A stretch of 64,000 nucleotides of DNA from Arenibacter algicola (GCF_000733925.1 NZ_JPOO01000001.1:806001-870000); one strand, 5' to 3'; numbered from the stretch's first letter, positions 54,229 through 63,470 are shown. Numbers and translations are program-made. Notes: generated from the letters alone by a model not told the origin.

Positions 54229-55341
54229 ATGAAAATAGCCAGCTTAAACATCGAAAATATATATCACCGGGACAAGGGCCTCGTTCGGCCCAAGCTGAAC
54301 AAATGTGTTTCCGATTGGGTATCGGAGCTCGATAGCCTAATGAACAGAATCCAAAAAAACGCAAATGATATGGATCGGATCAGGGAACTCACATTCTTGT
54401 TGGGATTCGAAAAAACGGACCATCGACCTTTCGGAGTCCTGAGAAAAAGGCAGGGGGAACTCTTTCTGAAACCGAACGGATCCGCCCATGAGGCCAAGGC
54501 CTCTCGGCTTACCGATTGGAACGGATGGGTGGCCCTGCAGACGGTGGCCGTTCCCTATAGTTCCACGCTCAATAAGGCCAGGCTTATTGCAGCAACGGAT
54601 GCGGATGTACTCGTCCTTCAGGAGGTGGAGGATAGGGCCTCCCTGATGGATTTTAACCGTGGACTTTTAAGGGAATTTGTTATGGAGCCCTACGAACAGG
54701 TGATGCATTTGGAGGATAACGATGGCCGTGGCCAGGGAACGGCAATAATGGCGAAGAACGGTTACCGGTTGGACACACTAAAAAGCCATGGCCTGGAACT
54801 GGCCGATGGGCAGGATCCTATTTTTGAAGTGGACTGTCAGGAATATGCCGTTTTGACCCCGGAAGGCCGATCTGTTCATATTCTTTCGGTTCAGTTCTCT
54901 TTGGACAAGGATACCCATAGAAAGCTTCAGGCCCAAAAGGTGGCCGATATCTATCATAAAATGAAGGATTCCGGAAAGGAATTGGTCCTGGTATGCGGGA
55001 CCTTGAACGATGTAGCCTATAGCGATTGCCTGTCCCCATTACTTAGAGGAACCGATCTTGAGGATGTCTCCAGGCAACCTGGATTTAAAGTAGAAAGGGA
55101 CCTGGGCAAAGGTGCAGGATATTTTAGATTGGGAGCCTATAGTATGGGGGTGAATATCAGGCAAAAGGATTATATGTTGGTTTCCCCGGAAATGAAGGGG
55201 AAGCTTACCTCCTGCGGTATTGATCGCAAAGGGATGTGGCCCGAAGGGAAAACGCGATGGCCCACTTATCCGGGCCTAAAGAACAGGACCCATGCGGCAA
55301 GTTCGCATCCCTTGATCTGGGGAGAGTTCAAGGATATATGA
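54229..55341 (+). CDS. Endonuclease/exonuclease/phosphatase-fold protein with degraded active site
   Basis: This 370-residue EEP-fold protein begins MKIASLNIENIYHRD (metal-site Asn) and keeps the catalytic Glu132 in LVLQEVEDR. In the GDxND motif the first Asp is Thr258 (GTLND, 257-261). In the terminal SDH motif the Asp is Ser359 (SSH, 358-360), while His360 is kept. A large N-terminal insertion with LRKRQGELFLKP is unusual. Two of the core acidic residues are missing, so DNA cleavage by the standard mechanism is doubtful. It is embedded in the mobilization cluster. Confidence 0.75.
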   Translation: MKIASLNIENIYHRDKGLVRPKLNKCVSDWVSELDSLMNRIQKNANDMDRIRELTFLLGFEKTDHRPFGVLRKRQGELFLKPNGSAHEAKASRLTDWNGWVALQTVAVPYSSTLNKARLIAATDADVLVLQEVEDRASLMDFNRGLLREFVMEPYEQVMHLEDNDGRGQGTAIMAKNGYRLDTLKSHGLELADGQDPIFEVDCQEYAVLTPEGRSVHILSVQFSLDKDTHRKLQAQKVADIYHKMKDSGKELVLVCGTLNDVAYSDCLSPLLRGTDLEDVSRQPGFKVERDLGKGAGYFRLGAYSMGVNIRQKDYMLVSPEMKGKLTSCGIDRKGMWPEGKTRWPTYPGLKNRTHAASSHPLIWGEFKDI

Positions 55342-56031
55342 CCGGAAGGGGATGAAGGGTTTTTCATTGGAAGGTTACCGTTTGCAGTTTATGGGGTACG
55401 GCCACACCACCTCGGCACATTGCCGCTACATTTCATTTCGGGCAATAAGCCTCGGGGGGGTCTTGGACACGAGCAAGGGTTTCCTGGTCGTGCCTTGGGC
55501 ATCCTCCACTTCCCGACCATAAAACCCTTGCTCAAGTCCGCCTGGCCAACGGCCTGAAAGAATGGCCGTGGTCTGTGAACGCATATATCGGTTTTGGTTG
55601 TACAAGGTTTGACCAGGGTGCCATCGATTCATTTTGTGCCGTTCCTTGGATGTTGGAATTCTTCCAGGATTCGTTTTCGATCTACGGCCATTCCAGAACT
55701 CGGACCTTTTTTGGATAGCGAAATAACAACATTCCCCCTTGTCCGACGGCATAAACCAGTCACGCCCAGGGCGCGATCTTTTTTATACGTCTTTCCAAGT
55801 TCGAATGTTGTGTTGGGTTTTGCATCAAAAAAGGTAACGTGAGAGCTCTATGGGAAGTAGATCAAAAAAAGGAACCATGAAATCGAATCCAGATCCTAAA
55901 AAAGGAACCGCACAAAACTATCAAAAAGGCCTGCCTGCCGCAGGCAAGGAAAACGTTCGAGATATAATAAGTAGATCATTTAAATCCATTATTAACCGTC
56001 CACTGGGAGGTGGACATAATATTTTTCAATT
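55342..56031. other. Structured noncoding stretch in the mobilization module
   Basis: This 0.69-kb stretch has no recognisable gene. Short frames (57 codons from ATG 55352, 108 codons on the minus strand at 55426-55752, 61 codons from ATG 55850) lack motifs. A large inverted repeat occupies 55471-55533. GCCTGCCTGCCGCAGGC-type hairpin sequence lies near 55929-55945. Confidence 0.5.
55471..55533. repeat. Long interrupted inverted repeat
   Basis: GAGCAAGGGTTT (55471-55482) pairs perfectly with AAACCCTTGCTC (55522-55533). Just inside, TGGTCG (55485-55490) pairs with CGACCA (55514-55519) after 2-base mismatches on both sides. The arms give an 18-bp stem with a 2x2 internal loop and a 23-base terminal loop. 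Candidate roles are a structured RNA, a single-strand origin or a protein site for transfer. Confidence 0.6.
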
Positions 56032-56370
56032 ATGAGCAAATTCAGAAACCATGTACAGTTGATCGGGAACATTGGGGAGGACCCCAAGATTACCAATCTT
56101 GACAGTGGCAAAAAGGTGGCCAGATTTCAGATGGCTACCAATGAGCGCTACAAAAATGCCAAAGGGGAGACCGTCCAGAATACGGACTGGCATACCATTG
56201 TGGCCTGGGGCAGGACCGCGGAGATCGTGGAGCAGTTCGGGGCCAAGGGCAGGGAAGTGGGAATTACCGGAAAATTGAAGTCACGCCACTTTGAAACCAA
56301 AGATGGTAGCATGCGATATGTAACGGAAGTGGTGGCCAATGAGATCCTATTGCTGGGAAGCAGGTCTTAA
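56032..56370 (+). CDS. ssb: Single-stranded DNA-binding protein
   Basis: This 112-residue OB-fold SSB begins MSKFRNHVQLIGNIGEDPKI and contains ARFQMATNERYKNAKGE and DWHTIVAWGRTAEIVEQFGAKGREVGITGKLKSRHFETKDGSMRYVTEVVANEI. It lacks the acidic C-terminal tip typical of chromosomal SSB. The element-borne version probably coats DNA during transfer or replication. A perfect hairpin terminator follows. Confidence 0.93.
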   Translation: MSKFRNHVQLIGNIGEDPKITNLDSGKKVARFQMATNERYKNAKGETVQNTDWHTIVAWGRTAEIVEQFGAKGREVGITGKLKSRHFETKDGSMRYVTEVVANEILLLGSRS

Positions 56371-56400
56371 TGGGAGGTCTTATCAAATGCCGGAAAAACA

Positions 56401-56432
56401 AAGAGGGCGTTCCCGAAATTCAACGCCCTCTT
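56401..56432 (+). terminator. Terminator after ssb
   Basis: AAGAGGGCGTT (56401-56411) and AACGCCCTCTT (56422-56432) form a perfect 11-bp stem with a 10-base loop. The T-rich tail is short (TTATT), so termination may be partial. Confidence 0.75.
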
Positions 56433-56464
56433 ATTGATTAATACTAACTCAAACTATAACTCAT

Positions 56465-56845
56465 ATGAACTTCAAAACTAGAGAAATTAAGGAACGGATA
56501 CAACATTTTAACGGTTCGTTAGTACTATATCAAATTCCACTTATCCGGACAAAATTTACAGAGGGCATAAGATACCTTGCACAGGCCGGAGAATGCTTTT
56601 GGCTGGTTACGGACACCTCTGTTATCGCCAAAAGCCTCATGGACAAAAGTCGATTCATTGCCATCGATTTTAGAAAACTCAACGAGGAGGAAAAGGACAT
56701 TATGGGATATGAGGCCAAAATTGATTACAGTGATGGCAATGGGCATATTTTTGAGACCCAAAAATATCATTTGACGGATTTTCCGTTGGACGAACTCAGA
56801 TTGTTCTTTGTGGAAGATACCCTGATGCTTCCCAGTGAATATTGA
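56465..56845 (+). CDS. DUF6876 family protein
   Basis: This 126-residue soluble protein has the DUF6876 pattern: the FNGSLVLYQIPLIRTKFTEGIRYLAQAGECFWLVTDTSVIAKSL segment, then FIAIDFRKL, then the IDYSDGNGHIFETQKYHLTDFPLDELRLFF ending. Members occur almost only on Bacteroidota plasmids and conjugative elements. The function is unknown. A strong terminator follows within 11 bp. Confidence 0.78.
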   Translation: MNFKTREIKERIQHFNGSLVLYQIPLIRTKFTEGIRYLAQAGECFWLVTDTSVIAKSLMDKSRFIAIDFRKLNEEEKDIMGYEAKIDYSDGNGHIFETQKYHLTDFPLDELRLFFVEDTLMLPSEY

Positions 56846-56855
56846 ATTGTATAAT

Positions 56856-56888
56856 GGGCGTCCCCGATCCTGGGGCCGCCTTTTTTTT
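56856..56888 (+). terminator. Strong intrinsic terminator
   Basis: GGCGTCCCC and GGGGCCGCC form a GC-rich stem with one internal mismatch around GATCCT, followed by eight T residues (56881-56888). It ends the DUF6876 transcript and isolates the mobilization genes downstream. Confidence 0.92.
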
Positions 56889-57240
56889 AACGATTGCTTT
56901 TCACTATCCTCACCCTTTTTCCAAATCCTTTGGAAATTCCTCAAAATTGGACTTTAAAATCTCTTAAAATTTTCCATTCCATGCCGGGTTGTGGCCAAGC
57001 GGACTACATTGGGCATAGAGCGGAAATTTTTCGCCGGCGCGGAAAAACGGAATAGCAAGAGGACAACGCGCGTTGCGACGTTGTGGAGTTTTGTTTCTGT
57101 ATAAATTATTGATTATCAATTATTTAAATTGATAAACTTCAGTAATTGAGAATTTAGAATAAAGTGGTTTGCGGCAAACGGCCCGAAAACCCCCATAAAC
57201 ACGGCAGAATTTGCGGCAATCAACAATTTAGACAATTGGT
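56889..57240. other. Candidate origin-of-transfer region before the mob genes
   Basis: This 350-bp gene-free stretch lies directly upstream of the BfmA-like/MobB operon, where oriT is usually found. It holds TTTTTCGCCGGCGCGGAAAAA (about 57028, imperfect palindrome), ACAACG...CGTTGT (about 57062-57083), the palindrome GTTTGCGGCAAAC (57167-57179), and a second TTTGCGGCAA 42 bp further (57210-57219). Two identical 10-base repeats on one helix face suit binding by a mobilization accessory protein. Confidence 0.45.
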
Positions 57241-57795
57241 TTGGAAACTTTCAGCAACATACGGTTCAAGAAGGATACGGCGCGGCAGTTCCAAACCTTC
57301 TCCAGGCAGTTTTTCAATACCCATACGGAAGCATTGCAAACAATGTTGGATTTCTTTATTTACAACGAGATTTCCCCAAAGGAATCTTTTGGTCCCAATG
57401 GTAGGACCATCGCCGACCTAATCAAGAAAAGGTTCAATGCCATGGTCGCCATGATGAAGAACATAGAAATACACGGGGTGCTCCCGACCAAGGCCATGTT
57501 GGAACTGCTTTTCGAACACTCCCCCCAGAAGAAACTGGGGCAGGCCCCTTTGCTTATGGACGGAAAGAAGGCAGATCCTGAACGGGATATGTTCTTCAAG
57601 AAGGTGGAGAAGGCCATTGTCATGGAAAGGAATTACACCAATCTTAAGCGGGACCTGAGTCAAATAAGGATTGAATTTATAAACCTTCTGGACAAGGTGG
57701 AATTGGTAAAGAGCAGCTTCGGAAAGCCCAGGTTGCAACTGGATATGACCCCCGAGGAGTTCGAGCATGTGAAAATGAAATTAAAATCAGAATAG
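57241..57795 (+). CDS. BfmA/BtgA-type mobilization accessory protein
   Basis: This 184-residue protein has an N-terminal ribbon-helix-helix-like part (FSNIRFKKDTARQFQTFSRQFFNTHTEALQTMLDFFIY), a central helix, and a C-terminal coiled coil (NYTNLKRDLSQIRIEFINLLDKVEL). This matches small mobilization proteins that bind oriT in Bacteroides elements. The start is uncertain: TTG 57241 or ATT 57235 follow an in-frame stop at 57229, so initiation is non-ATG. The relaxase gene begins 4 bp after its stop. Confidence 0.75.
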   Translation: METFSNIRFKKDTARQFQTFSRQFFNTHTEALQTMLDFFIYNEISPKESFGPNGRTIADLIKKRFNAMVAMMKNIEIHGVLPTKAMLELLFEHSPQKKLGQAPLLMDGKKADPERDMFFKKVEKAIVMERNYTNLKRDLSQIRIEFINLLDKVELVKSSFGKPRLQLDMTPEEFEHVKMKLKSE

Positions 57796-57799
57796 CATT

Positions 57800-58825
57800 A
57801 TGTACATCAGTATTACCAAACAACATCTGGATGCTACCTTTTCCCAAAGTTCTTCGGATTATGTGGCCTATCTGGAAAAAGAGAACGAGGGTAAATTGCC
57901 CGAACATCAGGAACACTTTTTTGACCAGTACAATGAACGGATCCAACCCGAACAGGTCATCAAGGAAATAGACGGCAACACCGCCAAATTGAAAAAAAGG
58001 GAACCCAAGTTCTTTGCACTGACCATCAATCCCAGCCAAAGGGAATTGAGGCATATTAACAACGACCCGGAGCTACTCAAAAAATATGTAAGGGAGGTTA
58101 TGAAGGATTATGCGGCGTCCTTCCATCGCGATACCCCGGTGTCCGTGGACAGTATCAAATATTATGCGAAGATAGAATATGAACGCACCTTTAAAGGATT
58201 TGACAGGGAAGTCAAGGAGAACCAGGTGTACCGTGCGAAGATTGTAAGATTGGAAAATGAGATCCGTATGGTGGAACGTGGGGAGGTTTCCGGAAATGTT
58301 AAGGCCATGAGGAAGGAAATTGATAGGCTAAATGCCCAAATGCCACACCGTATTGATGGACAGGTAGTGGCACAGGGAATGCAAAAGCCGGGCTTGCAGA
58401 CCCATGTCCATATCATAGTAAGCAGAAAGGATGTTACCAATAGATATAGCCTTTCTCCCGGGAGCAAATACATGGAGTCGGAGTCCAAACTTAACGGCAA
58501 AATGGTCAAGCGTGGATTTAAACGGGACCAATTTTACGAAAATGCTGAAAAAAGGTTCGATACCCTCTTCAAATACCAACGCAACTATGTGGAATCCTAT
58601 AGTGCCCGTAAGACCTTTGTCCAGGATCCCAAGATCTATTTTGCACAACTTCTGGGATTGCCCACAAACGAACGCAGTGCCGCACTTAGAATAATGGGTG
58701 CCGCCGGGGTGCATGTCCCTAAACTCAATATTCCCACGAACAAGGTGGAAGCTGCCCTGCAGGCCATTAAACAGTTCAAGAAAGCTGTTGACGTGGCCAG
58801 ATCCTCTAGTTCCATAGGCATTTAG
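57800..58825 (+). CDS. mobB: MobB-like relaxase (DUF5712)
   Basis: This 341-residue protein matches the DUF5712/MobB mobilization family. The histidine pair of an HUH-type metal site is in GLQTHVHIIVSRKD (His202, His204). The nucleophile Tyr may lie in the N-terminal segment SSDYVAYLE. A long coiled-coil insertion (IVRLENEIRMVERGEVSGNVKAMRKEIDRLNAQ) and a C-terminal helical part (YFAQLLGLP) follow. It should nick oriT and lead the transferred strand. It is in an operon with the BfmA-like gene and precedes the coupling ATPase by 41 bp. Confidence 0.82.
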   Translation: MYISITKQHLDATFSQSSSDYVAYLEKENEGKLPEHQEHFFDQYNERIQPEQVIKEIDGNTAKLKKREPKFFALTINPSQRELRHINNDPELLKKYVREVMKDYAASFHRDTPVSVDSIKYYAKIEYERTFKGFDREVKENQVYRAKIVRLENEIRMVERGEVSGNVKAMRKEIDRLNAQMPHRIDGQVVAQGMQKPGLQTHVHIIVSRKDVTNRYSLSPGSKYMESESKLNGKMVKRGFKRDQFYENAEKRFDTLFKYQRNYVESYSARKTFVQDPKIYFAQLLGLPTNERSAALRIMGAAGVHVPKLNIPTNKVEAALQAIKQFKKAVDVARSSSSIGI

Positions 58826-58866
58826 GGATTCAATAAAATGACAATGGTTAATATCTGTAATTCAAA

Positions 58867-60462
58867 ATGTGGGCTATGGTACTTATCACAATTGGAATCT
58901 ATGCAGTGTTGATTGCAGTATTTTATCTTTCCTATACACACTACACGTATGCCTATGTCCAAAATATTCTAATGTTGATGCTGTTGGGAGTCGCTCTACA
59001 TAACCTGCATGGCTGGCAGGAATTTACCAAAGTGTTGTTGTGGTGGTTATTGCCCTTTCAAATAGTCAATCTGGGATTTTTTATAGGCTTCAATTATCAC
59101 TTTGGAATTCCTAAAAATCCTGAAAAGTTCAAGGTCAGATTCAATCTGTTGAACGGTAGTCTAGTACTTAAGAATATTCGACGGGGTGCCTCTATCATAG
59201 GGTCGGCCGGAAGTGGCAAAACAGAAAGCGTGGTCTATGGTTTTCTAAAACACTTTGGCCAACACCGGTTTTCCGGGGTCATCCACGATTATAAAGATTT
59301 TGAGATTACTGAAATGGCCTATCCTCTTTTTGGTAAGGCCGATATTCCCTTTCATATTATCTCCTTTGACGATATCCATTGCCGGGTAAATCCCATTGCG
59401 GCCCGCTATATGACAGATGAAGAAAGCGTTAATGAGATTTCAAGGGTACTTTTGGAAAACCTCTTGGAACAGCGGGAATCCATTGCCATGGGATCTTCCA
59501 AATTCTTCAACGATGCCGTTGAAGGTCTTTTGGGCGGGTTGATCTGGAAATTGAAAACTGACCATGCGGAATTTTGTACCCTGCCACATCTCATTGCCAC
59601 CTATCAATACCTGGATACCGAATACCTGATACATTTTCTAAGTTCCAATTATACCTCCAAGGCCATGGCGGATGCATTTATCTCCGGAAAGGATTCCGAA
59701 CGACAGACCGCTGGGGTAATGGGTACTCTGGCCAATGCACTAAAAAAGATCAGTACCCAGCGTATCTTTATGGCCCTTTCGGCCGATGAAGTGCCCTTGG
59801 ATATCAACAACTCTGTGCACCCATCTGTGGTTTCCATAGTGAACAATCCCAAATTTGAAACCGCCTATTCCCCGGTAATAGCCACCATAATACATACCAT
59901 AACAAAACAAATGTGTATTCGTGAGCGGCCACCCTCATTTATCCTTATGGAGGAGGCCCCTACCATTCGATTGCTCAATATGCACCGTATTCCTGCAACT
60001 TTAAGAAGTTATGACATTGCCACTATTTATGTGCTCCAGGACAAGATACAAAACGATATGATGTACGGGGACAAGGCCAGCAGGGCCATTTTGAGCAACC
60101 TTTCCTACCAGTTCTTTGGGAAGGCAAACGACCCCGATACGGCCCGATATTACGAACGCTTTTTTGAAATCGTTAAACGGCCGACCATGAGTGTGAGCAA
60201 GGGAGAGAATACCTTAAATTTTGATACCCGTATTACCAAAGGGGAGCGGGAGGTAAGCAAGATACGGGCGGAGGAATTTTTTAGGTTGAAGGAAGGGGAG
60301 TTCATCGCCTTCGCCGATGGTAAGGATAAAAAAGTACGTTTTCCCAAACCTAATATTGTCAAAGGACTTCCCGAGCCTAAATTCCAAATCGGGGATGCGG
60401 CTATAAAAGCAAACTTCGAACAGATCCATTTGGATGTTAGGAAGTTTCTGCAATTTAAATGA
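58867..60462 (+). CDS. TraG/VirD4-like coupling ATPase
   Basis: This 531-residue coupling protein has two or three N-terminal membrane helices (about 4-30, 35-48, 58-77). It has Walker A IIGSAGSGKTESVV (about 111-124) and Walker B SFILMEEAPTIRLL, then a helical all-alpha region between. It should link the relaxase-DNA complex to a mating pore. No pore genes (TraG/J/K/M/N-type) are present in the window, so the element probably borrows a pore from a co-resident conjugative element. Confidence 0.88.
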   Translation: MWAMVLITIGIYAVLIAVFYLSYTHYTYAYVQNILMLMLLGVALHNLHGWQEFTKVLLWWLLPFQIVNLGFFIGFNYHFGIPKNPEKFKVRFNLLNGSLVLKNIRRGASIIGSAGSGKTESVVYGFLKHFGQHRFSGVIHDYKDFEITEMAYPLFGKADIPFHIISFDDIHCRVNPIAARYMTDEESVNEISRVLLENLLEQRESIAMGSSKFFNDAVEGLLGGLIWKLKTDHAEFCTLPHLIATYQYLDTEYLIHFLSSNYTSKAMADAFISGKDSERQTAGVMGTLANALKKISTQRIFMALSADEVPLDINNSVHPSVVSIVNNPKFETAYSPVIATIIHTITKQMCIRERPPSFILMEEAPTIRLLNMHRIPATLRSYDIATIYVLQDKIQNDMMYGDKASRAILSNLSYQFFGKANDPDTARYYERFFEIVKRPTMSVSKGENTLNFDTRITKGEREVSKIRAEEFFRLKEGEFIAFADGKDKKVRFPKPNIVKGLPEPKFQIGDAAIKANFEQIHLDVRKFLQFK

Positions 60463-60567
60463 ATGCGATCACTCCGCATATTGGGTAGGAAAGTTTTTGA
60501 TAATATGAGTCCTCTTAAAAATAGGGGAGTAATTTAAGCGTTATTTTTAACCAAAATTTCCTGTATT

Positions 60568-60690
60568 ATGACACAAAGGAAACACTTCGAAATTCAAGTT
60601 CAAGATGTTGCTGGACACGCTATCGAATCAATTAGTCATCATGTACTGGAGCAGATGCATGATATCTATCCGGCAAAGATAATTACTTGA
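60568..60690 (+). CDS. Possible 40-residue protein in the gap after the coupling gene
   Basis: In the 287-bp gap 60463-60749 an ATG at 60568 opens a 40-codon frame (MTQRKHFEIQVQDVAGHAIE... ending PAKIIT). It has protein-like composition and several His residues but no recognised motif. It may be a small element gene or the truncated head of a larger one. Apart from this the gap is empty. Confidence 0.3.
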   Translation: MTQRKHFEIQVQDVAGHAIESISHHVLEQMHDIYPAKIIT

Positions 60691-60749
60691 AAGACCCATT
60701 TTATAACAAACGGGTAGAGAAGTATTGACATATAGGGACAAAGAGGGTT

Positions 60750-61028
60750 TTATTCCGTATAACAATGTATAGGGTTGTTGCAATTTCCCTTGTGAGCCAT
60801 AAAGCCCATTGTTTCATTTGCGTCATGTTCTTCTTTGAAAACAAGATATTCGCAATCGTCAAAAGTAATAATGGTCATTTCTGAGAACGGTATATTCTTT
60901 ATTTCCGATTCAATGGGCAATTTATGAGTATTGCTATTTTGAGTTTGCATTGTTTGTTCCGGTTTCTCTTCACAAGAACATAAAACACAAATAATAAGAC
61001 TATAAAAAAAAATAATTTTAATTTTCAT
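60750..61028 (-). CDS. Small lipoprotein of unknown function
   Basis: This 92-residue lipoprotein starts at ATG 61028 (MKIKIIFFYSLIICVLCSCEE) with lipobox VLCSC. The longer open frame to 61070 lies inside the KtrA gene. The mature part has two Cys near the C-terminus and one mid-protein (TFDDCEYLVFKEEHDANETMGFMAHKGNCNNPIHC), a pattern common in small flavobacterial lipoproteins. Its start is one base after the KtrA stop codon, so it is co-transcribed with the potassium system. Confidence 0.7.
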   Translation of the reverse strand: MKIKIIFFYSLIICVLCSCEEKPEQTMQTQNSNTHKLPIESEIKNIPFSEMTIITFDDCEYLVFKEEHDANETMGFMAHKGNCNNPIHCYTE

Positions 61029-61029
61029 T

Positions 61030-61713
61030 TTATTGGTTTGTAAAGTTTTGTAAATCTTTGTTGGCACCATAAATGACTAAAATTTCATTAGCATTCAAAA
61101 TAGTATTTGGCGATGCCACACCTTGAACACTGTCTTCACTTCTAGTCTTGCCGACAACACTGGTAACTTCAGTTTTTTTAATTGTTGTTAAAGCTAAAAG
61201 GTTGAATTTTGACCTTAATTCAATTTCTTTGATAGTTTTTCCAACAAATCTAGTTGGAATTTCAACTTCAATGATGCTGAAGTCATCACTTAATTCAAAC
61301 GAATCCACAACATTGGTCAAACACAATTTTTTGGCCCAACGCTCAGCAGTTTCTTCTTCGGGATGCACTATTTCATCTACTCCAATGGCCATTAGCACTT
61401 TTTCGTGCAATGGGTCGATTGCTCTACTTATTAAACGTTTAACGCGCAAGTTTTTAAATAATGCCGTGACCATTACATTGGCTCCTTGGTTTTCTCCTAT
61501 GGCAATGATAACGATATCGGTATCTTTAAGTGGTAGCCCGGAAACTGTGAATTCGTCTGTAGCATCCATACAGATAGTATGCGAAATTTTTTCTTTGAAC
61601 AAATCTACTTTATTCATTCGGTTGTCAATACCAATAACTTCATTTCCTTTAGCCGTTAATTTCTCCGCTAATGATGCTCCAAAATTACCTAGACCTACAA
61701 TAATATATTTCAT
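61030..61713 (-). CDS. ktrA: Ktr/Trk potassium uptake regulatory subunit (RCK)
   Basis: This 227-residue cytosolic RCK protein has an N-terminal Rossmann fold with YIIVGLGNFGASLAEKL and acidic EVIGIDN for NAD(H)/ATP binding. A C-terminal TrkA-C domain (about 140-227) follows (FVGKTIKEIELRSKFNLLAL). A ring of these gates the KtrB channel. Its start is 8 bp after the stop of the channel gene. The size fits KtrA rather than the double-length TrkA. Confidence 0.92.
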   Translation of the reverse strand: MKYIIVGLGNFGASLAEKLTAKGNEVIGIDNRMNKVDLFKEKISHTICMDATDEFTVSGLPLKDTDIVIIAIGENQGANVMVTALFKNLRVKRLISRAIDPLHEKVLMAIGVDEIVHPEEETAERWAKKLCLTNVVDSFELSDDFSIIEVEIPTRFVGKTIKEIELRSKFNLLALTTIKKTEVTSVVGKTRSEDSVQGVASPNTILNANEILVIYGANKDLQNFTNQ

Positions 61714-61721
61714 TTTTGTTT

Positions 61722-63470
61722 TTAATTGATAGTGATTTCCTCGCTAGGGTAGCGATAATTTTTATGTTTTATTTTTTTGAAAACGGCAACAATGATTGAG
61801 AGCATACTTACTCTCCCTATAAACATTATTACTATTAGGATACATTTGCTAGCAGTACTTAAATCACCAGTAATACCCAAACTCAAACCAACGGTACTAT
61901 AAGCGGAAAAGCTCTCGAATGCAATATTCAATAGACCTTTTTCCGGGTCAAAAACAGTAATAAGTACAATACCTGAACCAATTACGATCAAGGACAAAGC
62001 TATAGTCGCGAATGCACGTTTTACAGAAATATCTGCAATTTCCCTTCTATATACCTCTATGCGTTGTTTCCCTTTTGCCAAACTCAGAATATTGAGTGTC
62101 GCTATGGCAAAGGTACTGGTTTTTATACCACCACCTGTTGAAGCTGGTGATGCACCGATCCACATTAATAAAAAAGTTATCATTACCGTAGGGAATGCCA
62201 AAGCGGTCATATCTACAGAATTGAAACCGGCAGTTCTCGGTGTTGCTGCCCCAAACAGTGCATTTACCAATTTTCCAAAGAACGAATGTTCGGCTAGTGT
62301 GTTATTGTACTCCAGGAGTAAAAACAAGACAAAAGCCACCGAGGTAAGGGATAGAGTTGTAACTAGTGTAATCCTACTATTAATATTTAGTACCCAAGGT
62401 TTATATGTTTTTGATTTTGAATTGAAATGGAAAATATTAATCAATTTGTGCTTTACAAACCGAACAATGTTGACAACAATAGGAAACCCTAAACCACCCA
62501 GTACAAAAGTAGATATGATAATGAGTTGTAAGAAATAGTTGAATCTAAAACCTGTTTCGTATATACTATTGCTTAAAGTTGAGAATCCTGCATTGCAAAA
62601 TGCAGAAATAGCGTGGAATATGGAAAAAAAGGCTTTATCTGAAAAATTGTTGATCAACGCTTTGTCCAACGAAAGAAAAATAAATACAGCTGCAGTCAAT
62701 TCAACAACTGCAGTAATAACAATAATATTCTTTAAGGTACTGAAAACATCACCAATTTTTTGAGAATTGGTCATTTCACTTAACGTTAACTGATTCTCGT
62801 AGGTACTACCTCCTTTAAAAAAATAACTGAAGTAACTCGCAAAAGTTAATATCCCCAAACCACCGATCTGTATTAAAAACAAAATGATAGATTGACCAAA
62901 AAGTGTAAAATAAGTAGCCGTATCTACTACGATCAGTCCCGTAACACAAACAGCACTTGTTGAAGTGAACAAGGCATCAACAAACGAAATTCCATTATGG
63001 GTAGCCTTTGGTAACATCAACAGTAATGAACCTAGAAAAATAATGGACAAGAAGCTTAATATGAATATTTGAGCTGGGTTGAAGTAAGTTCTGTTCAAGT
63101 TTAGTTTTTGTTCGGAAAACTCCCTGATGAACGACAAAATAACCCCTAAAATGACCCAAAGTGGATTCTCTAAGATTAAATCGGTTTTAAATGCTTCCCC
63201 AATGAAGAGATACATATAAAATATATAAAGTGTATATATTACAGAAATAATATCGAAAATAGCTACTTTTCGCTTGAATAAATTAGGGTTTTCAAAATAT
63301 CGTGCATAGGTCGATATTAACCCTAAAGCAATAACTAAAAAGTAAAATCCATCAATGATCTGTTGAATCAATGTGGCTTGGGAGAAACCAAAATCAAAAA
63401 TAAAGGCGAACATTCCAAGAACACTCGCCCAAAACGCGATTCCGTATAGTATTCTTAAATCATTTTTCAT
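61722..63470 (-). CDS. ktrB: Ktr/Trk potassium uptake channel subunit
   Basis: This 582-residue TrkH/KtrB family protein has four pore repeats with filter-like loops TSTSAVCVTGL, SAFCNAGFST, GAATPRTAGFNS and SAYSTVGLSLG. Four or five extra N-terminal helices (residues 1-140) are typical of Bacteroidota versions. It pairs with the RCK subunit encoded downstream in the same operon and imports K+ driven by Na+ or H+ gradients. Confidence 0.93.
   Translation of the reverse strand: MKNDLRILYGIAFWASVLGMFAFIFDFGFSQATLIQQIIDGFYFLVIALGLISTYARYFENPNLFKRKVAIFDIISVIYTLYIFYMYLFIGEAFKTDLILENPLWVILGVILSFIREFSEQKLNLNRTYFNPAQIFILSFLSIIFLGSLLLMLPKATHNGISFVDALFTSTSAVCVTGLIVVDTATYFTLFGQSIILFLIQIGGLGILTFASYFSYFFKGGSTYENQLTLSEMTNSQKIGDVFSTLKNIIVITAVVELTAAVFIFLSLDKALINNFSDKAFFSIFHAISAFCNAGFSTLSNSIYETGFRFNYFLQLIIISTFVLGGLGFPIVVNIVRFVKHKLINIFHFNSKSKTYKPWVLNINSRITLVTTLSLTSVAFVLFLLLEYNNTLAEHSFFGKLVNALFGAATPRTAGFNSVDMTALAFPTVMITFLLMWIGASPASTGGGIKTSTFAIATLNILSLAKGKQRIEVYRREIADISVKRAFATIALSLIVIGSGIVLITVFDPEKGLLNIAFESFSAYSTVGLSLGITGDLSTASKCILIVIMFIGRVSMLSIIVAVFKKIKHKNYRYPSEEITIN

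Noticed and set aside
55426..55752. 108-codon minus-strand frame in the ssb upstream region
   Set aside because: It is covered by a long inverted repeat and has low-complexity basic composition without motifs.
51374..60462. Complete self-transmissible conjugative element
   Set aside because: Relaxase and coupling ATPase are present, but no mating-pore genes and no integrase were found in the window.
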